DNA of 64,000 nucleotides, from NCBI GenBank assembly GCA_030765525.1, contig JAVCCK010000020.1, positions 1 through 64,000 of the forward strand, read 5' to 3'. The notes beneath the pieces are model-generated. The model did not search any database and had not been told where the DNA came from. It saw only the letters and a list, made by a program, of their open reading frames with translations. Below are positions 55,903-64,000 of the stretch, one piece after another. The position numbers were made by a program, and so were the translations under genes. This DNA comes from Candidatus Lernaella stagnicola (GTDB lineage: Bacteria; Lernaellota; Lernaellaia; Lernaellales; Lernaellaceae). Numbering within the stretch: position 1 is the stretch's first letter; every line of letters starts with the position of its first letter.

Positions 55903-55979
55903 AAGTTACAATACGTAAAACCCGACCCTTAAAAGTTGGTGCCTGGCCCCAATTTTTGAACCCTCTATTCTTGTAACTT
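55903..55979. repeat. 9-bp inverted repeat enclosing a REP-like repeat
   Basis: AAGTTACAA at 55903-55911 and TTGTAACTT at 55971-55979 are perfect inverted copies 59 bases apart. The first GTGCCTGGCCCC repeat lies between them. Confidence 0.5.
55936..55955 (+). repeat. REP-like repeat copy 1 (TTGGTGCCTGGCCCCAA)
   Basis: Imperfect palindrome with TTGG and CCAA ends around the core GTGCCTGGCCCC, lying 40 bases after the zinc-ribbon gene. Confidence 0.6.
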
Positions 55980-56012
55980 ATTGAATAATAAGAATACAGG
56001 TTTAAGAAAACC

Positions 56013-56030
56013 TTGGTGCCTGTCCCCAAC
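56013..56030 (+). repeat. REP-like repeat copy 2 (TTGGTGCCTGTCCCCAA)
   Basis: Same core as copy 1 with one base changed, same orientation, 77 bases downstream in an AT-rich stretch. Between the two copies I see no gene. Confidence 0.6.
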
Positions 56031-56127
56031 GAATTGGTTCATTATGGACCACATTCACTCGATGCGTTCGTGGTTAAATTTACAAAAATAAGGGAAAAAG
56101 GCAGGTCAGAACTCGAATGGAGCCGTC

Positions 56128-56859
56128 ATGAATCGTTTGGCAAAAGTGCTTGTTTTCATCGTCGCCATCGGCTTGTTCCCCGGCGTGGCGGGTGCGACGT
56201 GGTTCGCAAATACCGAAACCGGTGTCGTGTTTTCCGGCTACAACGACGCCCAAATTCCCGGCGACGTCGGTACGCGGTTTTCGTTCGTGGACGACCTCCG
56301 CACAGCGCCGCACCCTTATTTTCGGCTTCGCGTCGGCAAAACGATCGCCCGGCGGCACACCATCGCCGCCCTCTACGCACCGCTGACATTGTACGCCGAC
56401 GGCGAGTTCGATCGCGCCACGCGGTTCGACGAGAAAACCTATCCGCCTGATACCTCGTTGCGCGGTACCTTCCGGTTCGACTCGTACCGTCTGACCTACC
56501 GCTACGATTTCTACCTATCGGAAAAACTCGAAATCGGAGCGGGTTTGACGGCGAAAATCCGCGACGCCGAAATCGCCTTGGGCAGCTACGGATACACAAA
56601 CACCGGTTTCGTGCCGCTGGTAAACCTGCGACTCAAGTGGCGTTTCGCAGACTCCTGGGGGTTGCTGTTGGAGGGCGATGGTCTCGTCGGTCCGCAGGGC
56701 AGGGCGGAGGATTTCCTGCTCGCTTTCGAAGCCGATCTCAACGAACACGTCGCCGTCAATTTCGGCTATCGTATTCTAGAAGGCGGGGCCGACAACGACA
56801 AGGTTTACACCTTCAGCCTGTTGCACTATGGAGCGCTCGGCGTCACCGCCCGGTTTTAG
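56128..56859 (+). CDS. Predicted outer-membrane beta-barrel protein
   Basis: 243 residues. A signal peptide (1-22, ending AGA) is followed by alternating hydrophobic-polar beta strands ending in aromatic residues (RFSFVDDLRTAPHPYFRLRVGK; YRLTYRYDFYLSEKLEIGAGL; VPLVNLRLKWRF; VAVNFGYRILEGG) and a final strand YGALGVTARF ending in Phe, as outer-membrane barrels do. GGAG precedes the ATG. The gene stands alone between two pairs of REP-like repeats. Function unknown; an 8-10-strand barrel is inference. Confidence 0.7.
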   Translation: MNRLAKVLVFIVAIGLFPGVAGATWFANTETGVVFSGYNDAQIPGDVGTRFSFVDDLRTAPHPYFRLRVGKTIARRHTIAALYAPLTLYADGEFDRATRFDEKTYPPDTSLRGTFRFDSYRLTYRYDFYLSEKLEIGAGLTAKIRDAEIALGSYGYTNTGFVPLVNLRLKWRFADSWGLLLEGDGLVGPQGRAEDFLLAFEADLNEHVAVNFGYRILEGGADNDKVYTFSLLHYGALGVTARF

Positions 56860-56867
56860 TTCCGAGG

Positions 56868-56883
56868 CCGTGCCTGCCCCCAG
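56868..56883 (+). repeat. REP-like repeat copy 3 (GTGCCTGCCCCC)
   Basis: Same orientation as copies 1 and 2, with one substitution in the core; starts nine bases after the barrel gene's stop. Confidence 0.5.
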
Positions 56884-56923
56884 GTCATCGGCCATAACCT
56901 ATCGAAATAATCCGATTTAGTCC

Positions 56924-56940
56924 CCGTGCCTGTCCCCGCG
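56924..56940 (+). repeat. REP-like repeat copy 4 (GTGCCTGTCCCC)
   Basis: Identical core to copy 2, ending just before the 3' end of the ThuA-like lipoprotein gene on the other strand. Confidence 0.55.
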
Positions 56941-56947
56941 TTGCGGG

Positions 56948-57772
56948 CTACTTGCCGCCCCCGGACAAAAAGTAGAGGCAGTTCACAAACAGTTTCAAAC
57001 CGGTTTGCGTGAAGATCGTCGGGTCGGATTGATAACCCCAGAAAATCACGTTGCCGTCTTCGATGGCCACGGCGGAAAAGCCCGAACCGGCCGGCCGTTC
57101 CAGCGGGGCGATCACTCCGTACGGTGGAATGATAAAATCGTGGTAACGCAACCACACACCGAAAAGGTAAATGTCGAGAAAGGAGCTTTGGGCCGCCGCG
57201 AGGTCGTAGGGTTTGTTGAAAATATCTTCTTGGTAGAGAGCAACGACTCCCTGGCTGACGTTGGCCTCGTCGAAACCGCCCGCCCAGCCAGCTTCTTTGC
57301 CCAATTGGTTGAGCAATTCGCCGCCGCCTTCGTAAATGCCCAGGATCGGAATGCCCTGCGCGGCGATGTGGCTGTATTGGTTGATGTTGTACCAAGAGGT
57401 GTCGGATTCCACTACGATCACGTCAATACCCGCGAAGTCGTTGGCCGTGACTTGGTCTTCTCGAATCGGCACCACGCCCACGCCGAAATCGGGCAGCAGG
57501 GATTGGTAGTCGCCCACGAACGCGTCGCTGTTGAAAATGTAGGCAATCGTGATGTCGGTTCCTGCCGTGTCGTCGTCGCCGGCGGTGTCATCGTCGGTCG
57601 CGTCGTCGTCGGCCCCACCGCCGCCGTTTCCGTCACCGCCGCCGATTCCGCCGATTTCGGAATCATCGGCGGCCTTCTTGTCGTTGTCGTCGCCGACGGT
57701 TTGGCAAGCGATGAACGCCAGCATCAGCGCCAACGAGAGCAAGACGACCAAAATTTTACGTTGCGTGTTCAT
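56948..57772 (-). CDS. Acidic-linker lipoprotein with ThuA/GATase-like domain
   Basis: 274 residues. The lipoprotein signal ends in FIAC (Cys23). A Gly/Asp-rich linker (25-70, with DDDATDDDTAGDDDT) follows. The rest (72-274) is an alpha/beta domain beginning ITIAYIFNSDAFVGDYQSLLPDFGVGVVPI, with VDVIVVESDT-like IDVIVVESDTSWYN and GIYEGGGELLNQLG, resembling ThuA or class-I glutamine amidotransferase-like folds. The usual GATase nucleophile Cys is not seen at the elbow (GIYEGGG), so catalysis is doubtful. GGAG precedes the ATG. Confidence 0.8.
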   Translation of the reverse strand: MNTQRKILVVLLSLALMLAFIACQTVGDDNDKKAADDSEIGGIGGGDGNGGGGADDDATDDDTAGDDDTAGTDITIAYIFNSDAFVGDYQSLLPDFGVGVVPIREDQVTANDFAGIDVIVVESDTSWYNINQYSHIAAQGIPILGIYEGGGELLNQLGKEAGWAGGFDEANVSQGVVALYQEDIFNKPYDLAAAQSSFLDIYLFGVWLRYHDFIIPPYGVIAPLERPAGSGFSAVAIEDGNVIFWGYQSDPTIFTQTGLKLFVNCLYFLSGGGK

Positions 57773-57965
57773 GGCTGCTCCTGCGTAGTGTCAGGTCTTA
57801 ATTTAACCCATTGAGATTGCTCAGCAACCCCTTGCGTGTGTTATGCCTTTCGAGTAGGTTTTTGTCTAATACAGTTTTCATGCAGCACAAGGCATATTAG
57901 GCAATCCATTGCGGCCGGATTTCTCGCGCCATAGGGGGCGAGCCAACTAATTGCGGAGCGGCGGC

Positions 57966-58895
57966 GTGCGCAAAACGAAACCCAAACGGGTACGAGCCAT
58001 TCGGGAAAATCGCGTTTGCGGTGCCGACGGCGTGCCCATTTGGTATCGCGCCACCGGTGACGGACCGGCGCTGGTTTGCTGTAACGGCCTGGGTGTTTCC
58101 ACTTTCTTCTGGCATTACATCGAAGAATATTTCGGCGCCACGCATCGCATCGTCGTCTGGGATTACCGAGGCCACGGCAAAAGCGGCATGCCCACGGATT
58201 TCAGCGATTGGTCCATGGACATCAACATTCACGACCTGCAGGCCGTGCTGGACGACGCCGAAATCGACCGCGCCGTGCTGTTGGGGCATTCGATGGGCTG
58301 CCAGGTCGTGTTGGAAGCCTGGCGCCATATGCCGGAACGCATTGCCGGTTTGGTGCCGATGCTGGGGGCGGCGGGCTCGCCGATAAAAACCTTCCTCAAC
58401 GCCGAATTGTCCGAGCATGCCTACCGGGTCGGTTGGTTCTTGGCCATGCGCGCCGATCGTTTCGCCAATGCCGTGACGCACTTTATCGCGCGGCGCAAGT
58501 TCTCGTTTCACGTGGCCAGGCAGTTTGTGATCGATCGCCAATTGGCGGGCTGGGAAGATTTCGAAGCGTATTTTCAACACATGGGCGACTTGGACGTACG
58601 CGTGTTTTTCGCCATGGCCGAAGCCATGAACGCCCATTCGGCCGATGACCTGTTGCCGAGTATCGACGTACCGGTTTTGGCGGTCGGCGGTGAGCGTGAC
58701 CTGTTTACACCCTTCTATTTGACCGAAAAAATGGTGGCGACGATTCCCGACGCCGAGTTGTTGCGCATCAAAAAGGGGTCGCACGCGGCCGTGGTGGAGC
58801 AACCGGAACTGATCAATTTGCGTCTGGAGAAACTTTTCCGGGAGCGAATTCCGAAATGGTTCGAACCGTTGACAGTTAAAGCCCAAGGTCGGTAG
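57966..58895 (+). CDS. Alpha/beta hydrolase (cytoplasmic)
   Basis: 309 residues from the GTG at 57966, which has GGAG seven bases upstream; a TTG 15 bases earlier is less likely. Classic hydrolase layout: VCCNGLGVSTFFW oxyanion strand, VVWDYRGHGKSG, nucleophile elbow GHSMGC with Ser109, the acid in VGGERDLFTP, and the His in GSHAAVVEQP. No signal peptide. It resembles the haloperoxidase/BioH-like esterase group. It is divergent from the ThuA-like lipoprotein gene. Substrate unknown. Confidence 0.85.
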   Translation: MRKTKPKRVRAIRENRVCGADGVPIWYRATGDGPALVCCNGLGVSTFFWHYIEEYFGATHRIVVWDYRGHGKSGMPTDFSDWSMDINIHDLQAVLDDAEIDRAVLLGHSMGCQVVLEAWRHMPERIAGLVPMLGAAGSPIKTFLNAELSEHAYRVGWFLAMRADRFANAVTHFIARRKFSFHVARQFVIDRQLAGWEDFEAYFQHMGDLDVRVFFAMAEAMNAHSADDLLPSIDVPVLAVGGERDLFTPFYLTEKMVATIPDAELLRIKKGSHAAVVEQPELINLRLEKLFRERIPKWFEPLTVKAQGR

Positions 58896-58969
58896 GATGG
58901 GATCATCGGGAGAAAGACACTTTCACGCTAGGGAAAGAATCGTGTATCCGAATTTCGCGGGAGGACAGT

Positions 58970-60655
58970 ATGTCTGATGCGTCGGTCAAGGAGGGGTTCG
59001 TCAAGGGCTCTTTGACCCAAGTTCCATTCCCTAAGGTTTTGAATTTCGTCAACTTGGCCGGTAAGAGCGGCATCCTTGCCTTAAGTCAAGGAAAACGGAA
59101 GGTACACATACATTTCGATCGCGGTGAAATCGTGTATGTGACCAGCTCCTATTTCCCCGAAATGTTGCTCGGTGAATACCTCGTCAACGAGGGACTGATC
59201 GGCAAAGAAGTACACGAGGAATCCATCGAAGTCGTACGGGCCGAGAAGGTAAAACTCGGCGCGTACCTCGTCGAAAAAGGGCATTTGTCGCCGCACGACT
59301 TGTATGACGCCCTAAACATGCAGGTCTCGAAAAAACTTTTCAAAATGTTCGCCTGGACCGAAGGGGACTTCTTCTTCCGTGAGGGCGAGATCATCGGCGA
59401 AGAACATCGCATACTCAACATTTCTTTCCCCAACCTGCTTTATCGCGGTATCCGCTTCTATATGCCGTTGACCAAGCCGCCGCAGGGATTTCGCGGTCGC
59501 AAGGAAGACGTGTTGGTCAAGCGCTTGGCCGGCCGATACCGTATCGAAGACCTACAACTCGGCCCGGCCGATGTGCGCGTGTTCAATCTTCTTAACGGCG
59601 AACGAACGCTGAGGCAGATCATCGCCGCTTCGAACATGAGCAAACGCTCGGCATACAAAGTTCTTTACGCGCTGTTCCTGCTCGAACTTGTCGGCTTCCC
59701 GGAGGCCTACCGAAGCGACCGGATAACCACCGAAAAGAAGAAGAAAAAGCAGGCGCGCGAGAAGAAAAAAGGCGCCGGCTTTGAAATCCAGGTATCCAAC
59801 GATCTCATCGCCGAAGCCATGGCAAGCGTCGATCGCATCCGGCAAGAATCGGAAACCGACGTGCAGTTCGGTGACTTTCAACCGTCGGATTCCATGCAAT
59901 CCGCGCAGCAAATGGCCGGCCTGTCGCATAGTGGACGGGGCGCGGCCGACCCGGCAGCGGAGTTTCTTTCCAAAGTCGACGCCTCGCTGGCTGACGCGCC
60001 GGAAACAAGCTCGGAGGATTTCCTGACCGGGGAGCAGCGGAGAACCGCCCCCGCCCCCCCCGAGGAGAGCGCTGATGATTACGGCCTGGCTGCCGCTGCG
60101 CCGGATACCGACCCCTTTGCGACGCTCGGGGGCGGTAGCGATTTCGGCGATGTCGATTTGGGCGAAGCGGCGGATTTGGGAGACGGAGGAGTTTCGGTCG
60201 ACGACTACGGGCTCGACAATGACGGGGATTTCGACACCGAGCAAGAAGCGAGCGGCGGTGGCTTGTTGATGGATGTGGACGACTTTTCCAATCCGGAGGA
60301 CCTAGTCAAGCAAGCCGGCTATCTGCTGGACGACAGCAATTGGGAAGAAGCGCGCCGTTTCCTGCAGAAAGCGATCGAGATCGACGAGAATAATTGCGAC
60401 GCCTATGCGCTACTGGGTTGGGCAATGTTCAATGCGAACCCGCACGATTCCGACAACGTGCGCGAGGCGGAAGGCGCGATTAAAAACGGCATGAAAATCA
60501 ACCCGAATCGCTATCTTCACTTCCTGTATTTGGGAAAGATCTACGCGGCGACCGAACAGTTCGAGTTCGCCGAATTGCATTTCGTCAAAGCATTGGAACT
60601 GAATGTCGAATGCAGCGAAGCGAAAGAAGAGATCAAGCGTATTCACAACCGCTGA
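58970..60655 (+). CDS. DUF4388 (PATAN) domain protein with TPR tail
   Basis: 561 residues. The N-terminal PATAN/DUF4388 domain (about 8-150) starts GSLTQVPFPKVLNFVNLAGKSGILALSQGKRKVHIHFDRGEIVYV and includes FKMFAWTEGDFFFREGEII. A helical part (190-245) is followed by a disordered, Asp/Ala/Glu-rich linker (about 290-435), then two to three TPR-like repeats (435-561: AGYLLDDSNWEEARRFLQKAIEID; GKIYAATEQFEFAELHFVKALELN). PATAN proteins act in bacterial signalling and gliding or type IV pili control. GGGAGGA precedes the ATG. Confidence 0.85.
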   Translation: MSDASVKEGFVKGSLTQVPFPKVLNFVNLAGKSGILALSQGKRKVHIHFDRGEIVYVTSSYFPEMLLGEYLVNEGLIGKEVHEESIEVVRAEKVKLGAYLVEKGHLSPHDLYDALNMQVSKKLFKMFAWTEGDFFFREGEIIGEEHRILNISFPNLLYRGIRFYMPLTKPPQGFRGRKEDVLVKRLAGRYRIEDLQLGPADVRVFNLLNGERTLRQIIAASNMSKRSAYKVLYALFLLELVGFPEAYRSDRITTEKKKKKQAREKKKGAGFEIQVSNDLIAEAMASVDRIRQESETDVQFGDFQPSDSMQSAQQMAGLSHSGRGAADPAAEFLSKVDASLADAPETSSEDFLTGEQRRTAPAPPEESADDYGLAAAAPDTDPFATLGGGSDFGDVDLGEAADLGDGGVSVDDYGLDNDGDFDTEQEASGGGLLMDVDDFSNPEDLVKQAGYLLDDSNWEEARRFLQKAIEIDENNCDAYALLGWAMFNANPHDSDNVREAEGAIKNGMKINPNRYLHFLYLGKIYAATEQFEFAELHFVKALELNVECSEAKEEIKRIHNR

Positions 60656-60664
60656 TAAGTGCTT

Positions 60665-61024
60665 ATGAATGATCTGCCCGGTGATTTTGAGCAAATGCGC
60701 GCCAAGCGCGTGCGCTATGGTCGGTATTTGTTGGCGTGTATCGCAACAATATTCGCCGGCCTTCTCTCGTTGCTCGCCGTGACCGCCTGGAAAATCGTAC
60801 TGATTCTGTTGATCGCACCGACGTTATTCGGCGGCTACGCCTCGGGAGTGTACGCCCGCAACTGGGCCAAGGAATACCTGCTAAACACGGGCCGCCCGCC
60901 GGAAGACGCGGAATTGGGGTCCATTCTGTCGGGAGTTAGTACCGGGTTGGCGGGCACAATCGCCTTGGCCATCGTGCAGTATCTGGCCGTCGTCCTGTTT
61001 TTCCACATTGGCGCGCTCGTTTAG
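60665..61024 (+). CDS. Small membrane protein
   Basis: 119 residues from the ATG at 60665 (a GTG six bases earlier is possible). Hydrophobic helices at about 20-43, 44-58 and 92-116. A loop with GVYARNWAKEYLLNTGRPPEDAELGS lies between. It starts nine bases after the DUF4388-TPR gene, so it is probably cotranscribed. No family recognised. Confidence 0.6.
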   Translation: MNDLPGDFEQMRAKRVRYGRYLLACIATIFAGLLSLLAVTAWKIVLILLIAPTLFGGYASGVYARNWAKEYLLNTGRPPEDAELGSILSGVSTGLAGTIALAIVQYLAVVLFFHIGALV

Positions 61025-61064
61025 TCGACAGACAAAAAGAATCCGGATCCTTACCCTCTGTGTG

Positions 61065-61091
61065 TTGACAGCCGCCCGGCTCCCGGATAAT
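61065..61091 (+). promoter_or_regulatory. Candidate promoter upstream of rocD
   Basis: TTGACA at 61065-61070 and GATAAT at 61086-61091 are separated by 15 bases, slightly short but otherwise a good sigma-70 match. It ends 53 bases before the rocD start. Confidence 0.45.
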
Positions 61092-61144
61092 TTCCATACG
61101 GCTTATTGCTTCGACTCTTCCACTGGCCGATGAGGTGTTCAGCC

Positions 61145-62347
61145 ATGACGAAAACACAAACGATTATCGAACAAACCGAACGTTACAGCGCTCACAACTA
61201 CAAGCCCCTGCCGGTGGTCATCACCGCCGCGGAGGGCGTCTGGATGACCGACATCGAAGGTCGACGCTATCTGGATTGCCTGTCGGCTTACTCGGCTGTG
61301 TCCCACGGGCATGGTCATCCGCGCTTGCTTCGCGTGATGCACGAGCAAATCGACCGCTTGGTCGTCACCAGCCGCGCGTTCCACAACGACCAACTCGGGC
61401 CCTGGGCGCAGGAACTATGCGAACTGTGTGAAATGGAAATGGCGCTGCCGATGAATACCGGCGCCGAAGCGGTCGAAACCGCCATCAAAATCGCCCGTAA
61501 ATGGGGCTATCTAGTCAAGGGTGTGCCCAAGTACGACGCGAAAATCATCGCATGCCGCGAGAATTTCCACGGCCGCACGACAACCATCATCACGATCTCC
61601 ACCGACGAACTCTACCGCGAAGATTTCGGCCCCTTCACGCCCGGTTTTGAAGTCATCGAGTACGGCGACGCCGACGCGCTCGAGGCCGCCATCGATGAAA
61701 ACACTGTGGCCTTCCTTGTCGAGCCGATTCAGGGAGAGGCGGGCGTGCGCCTGCCGCCGGAAGGATACTTGCGGCAGGTTCGGGAGCTTTGCGACAAGCA
61801 CAACGTATTGCTCATCTTTGACGAAATTCAAGTCGGCCTGGGCCGTACGGGAAAGATGTTCTGCTGGCAGCACGAAGACGCCAAGCCGGACTTGATCACC
61901 CTGGGCAAAGCGTTGGGCGGCGGCTGCGTGCCGATCAGCGCGTGTGTGGGCCGGCGCGACATACTAGGCTTGTTCCGCCCCGGCGAACACGGATCGACCT
62001 TCGGCGGTATGCCGCTGTCCTGCGCCGTGTCGCGCGAAGCCTTGCGGGTGCTGATCGAGGAAGACCTCACCGAAAAGGCGCGCCTCCAGGGCGAGAAACT
62101 GCGGCGCGGGTTGGAATCGATTCGCTGCCCGCAGATCAAGGAAGTTCGCGGCAAGGGCCTATTGCTCGCCCTCGAACTGGAGCCCGGCAAGTGGACCGCG
62201 CGGCAAGTTTGCGAAGCGTTGCAGGAAGAGGGCATCCTGTGCAAGGAAACTCACGAAACGACCATCCGCTTTGCTCCGCCTTTGATCATTGAAGACGCCG
62301 AAATCGACATGATCATCAAGGCGACGAAAAAAGTGCTGGAAACCTAG
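61145..62347 (+). CDS. rocD: Ornithine--oxo-acid aminotransferase
   Basis: 400 residues from the ATG at 61145 (GAGGTG upstream). Class III PLP aminotransferase: LDCLSAYSAVSHGHGHP, PMNTGAEAVETAIKIARKWGY, CRENFHGRTTTIITIS, LLIFDEIQVGLGRTGK and the PLP lysine in LITLGKALGGGCVPIS. The pattern NTGAEAVETAIK...FHGRT is that of ornithine rather than acetylornithine transaminases. It interconverts ornithine and glutamate semialdehyde, the precursor of the ProC substrate. Together with proC and gdhA in this window it completes an ornithine-glutamate-proline route. Confidence 0.93.
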   Translation: MTKTQTIIEQTERYSAHNYKPLPVVITAAEGVWMTDIEGRRYLDCLSAYSAVSHGHGHPRLLRVMHEQIDRLVVTSRAFHNDQLGPWAQELCELCEMEMALPMNTGAEAVETAIKIARKWGYLVKGVPKYDAKIIACRENFHGRTTTIITISTDELYREDFGPFTPGFEVIEYGDADALEAAIDENTVAFLVEPIQGEAGVRLPPEGYLRQVRELCDKHNVLLIFDEIQVGLGRTGKMFCWQHEDAKPDLITLGKALGGGCVPISACVGRRDILGLFRPGEHGSTFGGMPLSCAVSREALRVLIEEDLTEKARLQGEKLRRGLESIRCPQIKEVRGKGLLLALELEPGKWTARQVCEALQEEGILCKETHETTIRFAPPLIIEDAEIDMIIKATKKVLET

Positions 62348-62402
62348 CACACACGGCTAGGTGAGAACCTGCTTGCGTCGATAAATAACCGTCTTAGAAT
62401 AG

Positions 62403-63740
<1,338 letters not shown>

Positions 63741-63756
63741 ATTCTAGGAACGGCTA

Positions 63757-63796
63757 CCAAGCCGGCCGGCGAGTCGTCAGTCGGCTTGGTTTTTTT
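63757..63796 (+). terminator. Rho-independent terminator after enolase
   Basis: CCAAGCCG (63757-63764) and CGGCTTGG (63782-63789) form a perfect 8-bp stem, followed by seven T. Confidence 0.88.
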
Positions 63797-63893
63797 GCGT
63801 TTGGCCCTTTGACAAAAAGGCGTTTTTCATAGTACCTGAAAATGATTGATTTTTGGTCTCATGTAAATCACCCTGACCGAGTGGAGGGAAAAA

Positions 63894-64000
63894 ATGAAGA
63901 AACTATGGTTCGTACTGATTGTGATTTTGGCTTTTGGTTTGTGTACTTTTGCAGCTTGCGATGAAGGCGGCGGCGGTGGCGGCGGCGACGACGATACCAC
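63894..64000 (+). CDS. Lipoprotein with Gly/Asp-rich linker, 5' part only
   Basis: Only the first 35 codons are inside the window. The ATG at 63894 follows GGAGGG. The signal peptide ends FAAC, so the mature protein is lipid-anchored at Cys22, followed by DEG, a poly-Gly run and Asp residues. This is the fourth lipoprotein of the acidic-linker type in the window. The functional domain is outside the window. Confidence 0.75.
   Translation, partial: MKKLWFVLIVILAFGLCTFAACDEGGGGGGGDDDT

Overview
The window is a densely packed chromosomal segment, rich in GC, from a Gram-negative bacterium. Evidence for an outer membrane and surface glycan is the O-antigen ligase-like protein, two heptosyltransferase-type GT9 enzymes, a Wzx-type flippase and several lipobox lipoproteins. 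The lipoproteins carry long poly-aspartate tethers right after the lipid-anchored cysteine. Together with a PEGA-tailed Ser/Thr kinase and a DUF4388 (PATAN) plus TPR protein, this style resembles Myxococcota or 'delta-proteobacterial' lineages and some candidate phyla such as Lernaellota. That placement is inference. No rRNA, tRNA, prophage, CRISPR array or transposase gene was found. UGA is a normal stop codon throughout, except at one position.

Layout. 1-8.7 kb: the 3' end of a beta-propeller protein, a small DUF5684-type membrane protein, an esterase, an acyl carrier-like protein with a TPR partner, a large acidic-linker lipoprotein, a FabF-like ketoacyl synthase, and an XRE-cupin regulator. 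8.9-11.2 kb: two tandem paralogous NMT1/SsuA-type solute-binding proteins without a permease or ATPase. 11.3-16 kb: a membrane-anchored unknown, three related multi-pass membrane proteins and a PEGA-domain Ser/Thr kinase. 16-23.5 kb: glutamate dehydrogenase, a receiver plus PEP/pyruvate-binding fusion protein, and pyruvate phosphate dikinase. 23.6-29.4 kb: a secreted hydrolase, a nitrilase-fold protein lacking its catalytic cysteine, a SPOR protein, an RmlA-type nucleotidyltransferase, RuvX, a ParA-type ATPase and ProC.

29.4-51.5 kb, nearly all on the minus strand: a GT4/GT2 pair coupled to proC; a TPR membrane protein; a module of PTS EIIA, a PII-like protein and two CPA2-type antiporters; then a 14-gene surface-glycan operon with overlapping genes (51532 down to 35797). 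The operon holds glycosyltransferases, flippase, ligase/polymerase, a radical SAM-SPASM enzyme, methyltransferases, a DegT aminotransferase, a GNAT/FemAB-like acyltransferase, and a GT4 fused to a phosphoglycosyl transferase that could start the glycan.

51.6-52.9 kb holds the most striking object: an acidic-linker lipoprotein with a C-terminal thioredoxin-like domain whose first redox residue is encoded by an in-frame UGA (motif W-U-P-S-C). A compact two-stem hairpin follows, with a GGU-containing apical loop placed as in bacterial SECIS elements. The reading frame and the thioredoxin fold continue for another 119 codons. I interpret it as a previously unannotated selenocysteine lipoprotein redoxin.

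53-64 kb: a B12-type radical SAM protein, a zinc-ribbon membrane protein, a predicted beta-barrel gene bracketed by four copies of a GTGCCTGNCCCC repeat, a ThuA/GATase-like acidic-linker lipoprotein, a hydrolase, a DUF4388-TPR protein, a small membrane protein, ornithine aminotransferase, enolase, and the start of another lipoprotein.

Central nitrogen and carbon metabolism recurs across the window (gdhA, proC, rocD, ppdK, eno), centred on glutamate and PEP/pyruvate.
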